Assembly: GCA_010027915.1 (NCBI GenBank)
Contig: RGUG01000027.1
Span: 1 to 10,410, forward strand
Direction: 5' to 3'
DNA: 10,410 bases
DNA from: a bacterium
GTDB lineage: Bacteria; Margulisbacteria; Marinamargulisbacteria; SXXA01
In this document: positions 8,319-10,410 of the stretch, piece after piece
How positions within the stretch are numbered: position 1 is the stretch's first letter
Layout of the letters: the number at the start of each line of letters is the position of its first letter
Program-made: the position numbers and the translations under genes
The notes under the pieces: model-generated
Seen by the model: the letters and a program-made list of their open reading frames with translations, nothing else
Databases searched by the model: none
Told to the model about the DNA's origin: nothing

Positions 8319-10410
8319 TTATTTTTTCTTTAGCAACATAAAAACGCGGTAGTAATACTTTCCATCCACCCGCTTGCCCAATGCAATGGGATCAAACGCC
8401 GCTGCGTTGAGGTTATTGAGATAATTAGCCCCCCCATTATCATCCAAATAACAATCCGTGCTGCTTTGATCATATTCCCCACCCCCTACTTCTGTTTTTA
8501 ATGGATAGGTGGTGGTGGGCAGCGTGGTCCCATTGACTTGGATGACCGGTTCGGCTGGGTCTTTGGCCACCCATCGATACTGGTTTCCTAGCCAGACATT
8601 GTCTTGTTGCGCCATGGTATCCACCACTTGGGTGGTGTCATCACTTGCAATAAAATCACAGGAAACGGGACTATAATAAGTGGGATTGTCATAAAAAGCC
8701 TGGTTAGTCGAAAAAGCCCTACTATACCGTAGCGTGCATAGTTTAACCTGGGGAATGCGGGCCCTTATCTCTGACCGATAAAAAGTGGTGGCCCCCGATG
8801 CATTCTTGGTCGCATACACCGCATCTTGATATGTGGTATTGGTGATAAAATCATTGTAGTCATCCCGAATCACCCGGTTATTGGTACTTTCGTATTGATA
8901 CGTTTTGTACCTTAATTTGTAATGACCCAGTGTGGATACACACGGGGCCCACCCATCGGGGATGGGGGTACTCGATCGCCGGGTATACACCGTGTAATGG
9001 GCGGTTGTATCGGTGATCATGTTGTAGGTCGCCACAAAGTACTCCGTCCCATATGCCACAAATCCCGTGCTACTGGCTGTCGCATCCGTTCCAGTCGCAT
9101 TGACGGTTACCACACGTGCGTTGCTGGTATTGACGTACCCCACCCAACTCAATCGGTGAAACACATCGGTTTCGCCACGACGCCATTGGGGGATCCTCAC
9201 GGAGGCCTCTTCATCTATCCGGATGCCTTTTTTAAACAACGGAATCCCGGTATCGATTGCGGGCGTTGAGAAATCGGCTCGGTTACCCACCCTTCGTTCT
9301 TTGATGGGGATACTAATGGTCACGGGCTCTGCCCATTCTTCACGTGACCATACCATTAACGACCCAGCTGGTTGCACCACGACAGCCCCGAGATTGCCGG
9401 TTACATTTGCACTACTGACCCTCATGATGCCATTAAGGGTGATGCCATTTTCGGATCCCGCATTGGTTAATATCCCCACCCGTCCCCCATCCATGGACCA
9501 TATCGATTGGGCCGCTTGTTTAAACGAGATAGTCCCTTGTGACGTGAACTGCAACGCATGATCATCGCCTGATCCGGCCACCCATTGTGCCCCACTGGTT
9601 TTGGCCGTACTGGCAGGAGCCAACGCCATACCAGTTGCATGGGTGAGGCGCAGTTGTGACGATCGCACCGTACCCGACACCTCCATTTTATTGGCGATAT
9701 TGGACATGCTGTTGCCTCCCAGATTGATGGACCCTTCAGGTGACACCATCCAGGCCACACGCCCGTTCACGGTACCCGTCGTTTGGATGCCATCTGGATA
9801 GGTCAGTATGTTGACCCTGCCCGATGTTTGATCCGGCAGCAAGGTGGCCATCCAGCCAGATGAGGGGCCTTTTAACCCAATGGCCATATCATTTTTGCTC
9901 ACGAGATTTTTTACCCGTATCCGATTGGCACTGATCGTGTTATCCACCACCACGCCAGGGGATAACCCGGTCAGGGCAATGGATTGTATCACCGCCACCC
10001 CCGACCTGGCGGTGGTAACGGGGCCCACTGTTTCATCAAAGATGATGCCATCTATTACTTTTCTGGTATAATTGGTGCCTACACAGCTCCTAGAATTTAC
10101 TGCTGAACAAGACACCATCCCACCCGGATTGCCTAGCCCATACCCATCCCATGTAGACAATGGGGCCGCCACGACCGTGTTACGAGGCATAAAAACACTC
10201 GCCATGCTCCCCGCATTACCCGACACAGCTCCCCATTGCGTCAAGCTCATCACCGCGGGGTTGATATAATTGGCACCACCTTGTGACACACTGGTGTACT
10301 GACCCGACGAAAATTGCCAGGGACCCCCATTACCACCACCGCCCCATTCTGTTCGGAAGGATTCAGCGCCACCACCTGACCCTGGCAAAGAGTCAAGGGT
10401 GCCATACCCA
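8319..10410 (-). CDS. C-terminal part of a large fibre-like protein with an unrecognised C-terminal domain (5' end outside window)
   Basis: The frame is open to the right edge, so this is the last 696 residues of a longer protein. TTG 10386-10388 is not a believable start, since the frame continues upstream as GYGTLDS. The first stretch is Gly-rich (GSGGGAES, WGGGGNGGPWQF), with a CSAVNSRSC pair. The middle resembles tail-fibre-like surface proteins: SANRIRVKNL, NLGGNSMSNIANKMEVSGTV, GRVGILTNAG, NGIMRVSSANVTGN. From about LMVWSREEW the style changes to about 330 residues rich in Tyr, Thr, Arg and Asp, with four spaced Cys (WAPCVS, VKLCTL, VSCDFI, TDCYLD) that could form disulphides if the protein is exported. 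It ends in YYYRVFMLLKKK. No LPXTG motif, T9SS-type tail or S74 endosialidase-chaperone motif is apparent. It lies on the same strand as, and 231 bases upstream of, the giant repeat gene, which suggests joint function at the cell surface. The biochemical role is unknown. Confidence 0.85.
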   Translation of the reverse strand, partial: GYGTLDSLPGSGGGAESFRTEWGGGGNGGPWQFSSGQYTSVSQGGANYINPAVMSLTQWGAVSGNAGSMASVFMPRNTVVAAPLSTWDGYGLGNPGGMVSCSAVNSRSCVGTNYTRKVIDGIIFDETVGPVTTARSGVAVIQSIALTGLSPGVVVDNTISANRIRVKNLVSKNDMAIGLKGPSSGWMATLLPDQTSGRVNILTYPDGIQTTGTVNGRVAWMVSPEGSINLGGNSMSNIANKMEVSGTVRSSQLRLTHATGMALAPASTAKTSGAQWVAGSGDDHALQFTSQGTISFKQAAQSIWSMDGGRVGILTNAGSENGITLNGIMRVSSANVTGNLGAVVVQPAGSLMVWSREEWAEPVTISIPIKERRVGNRADFSTPAIDTGIPLFKKGIRIDEEASVRIPQWRRGETDVFHRLSWVGYVNTSNARVVTVNATGTDATASSTGFVAYGTEYFVATYNMITDTTAHYTVYTRRSSTPIPDGWAPCVSTLGHYKLRYKTYQYESTNNRVIRDDYNDFITNTTYQDAVYATKNASGATTFYRSEIRARIPQVKLCTLRYSRAFSTNQAFYDNPTYYSPVSCDFIASDDTTQVVDTMAQQDNVWLGNQYRWVAKDPAEPVIQVNGTTLPTTTYPLKTEVGGGEYDQSSTDCYLDDNGGANYLNNLNAAAFDPIALGKRVDGKYYYRVFMLLKKK

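Noticed and set aside
8922..9269. Plus-strand open frame of 115 codons
   Set aside because: It is antisense to the well-supported upstream protein and has no domain; a shadow frame.

Overview
The whole window appears to be coding on the minus strand. It holds parts of two very large, repetitive, apparently exported fibre-like proteins separated by a 231-base gap. No tRNA, rRNA, CRISPR array, insertion sequence, integrase or metabolic gene was found. Base composition is slightly above 50% GC by eye, and the coding strand is clearly richer in G than C. The sequence looks bacterial (SD-like site, GTG start, signal peptide). Its style, VGIGTTxP / LDVxG / RFEGYNGSTW modules plus long VTxNATxxGxLxVxG tracts, is what I associate with giant surface proteins of uncultivated bacterial lineages (Omnitrophota or Margulisbacteria-like genomes) and with phage tail-fibre-like proteins. 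The taxon is a guess.

Layout in transcription order, right to left. (1) 10410-8319: the C-terminal 696 residues of a protein whose start lies beyond the right edge. A Gly-rich, fibre-like part is followed by a C-terminal domain of about 330 residues that I do not recognise. (2) 8318-8088: an intergenic leader with several small inverted repeats and no convincing terminator. (3) 8087-1: one giant gene that starts at GTG 8087 behind an AAAAGGGG ribosome binding site and runs off the left edge. As sequenced it is interrupted once: the first frame stops at 5646, just after a run of seven C (coding strand, 5656-5662). A second frame, open from 5763 to base 1 without a stop, continues the same protein architecture. 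Adding one C, or a -1 ribosomal shift at that run, joins the two into a protein of at least 2696 residues.

Architecture of the giant protein, in restored numbering: signal peptide; N-terminal beta domain ending in LPLSAYAELA (to about 130); five tandem 23-residue VGIG repeats (189-303); two rounds of a composite fibre module (372-647 and about 911-1136) with an extra LDINGAI / RFEGFNG copy between them (from 648); then, from about 1140 to the end of the window, about 1550 residues of degenerate beta-strand-like repeats. The clearest repeat period is 39 residues (117 bases). At the left edge this passes into a compact 12-residue repeat.

The two genes are tandem and could be co-transcribed. 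A pair of large secreted surface or fibre components, such as adhesins or envelope-coat proteins, is the simplest reading. Function is inferred from architecture only.
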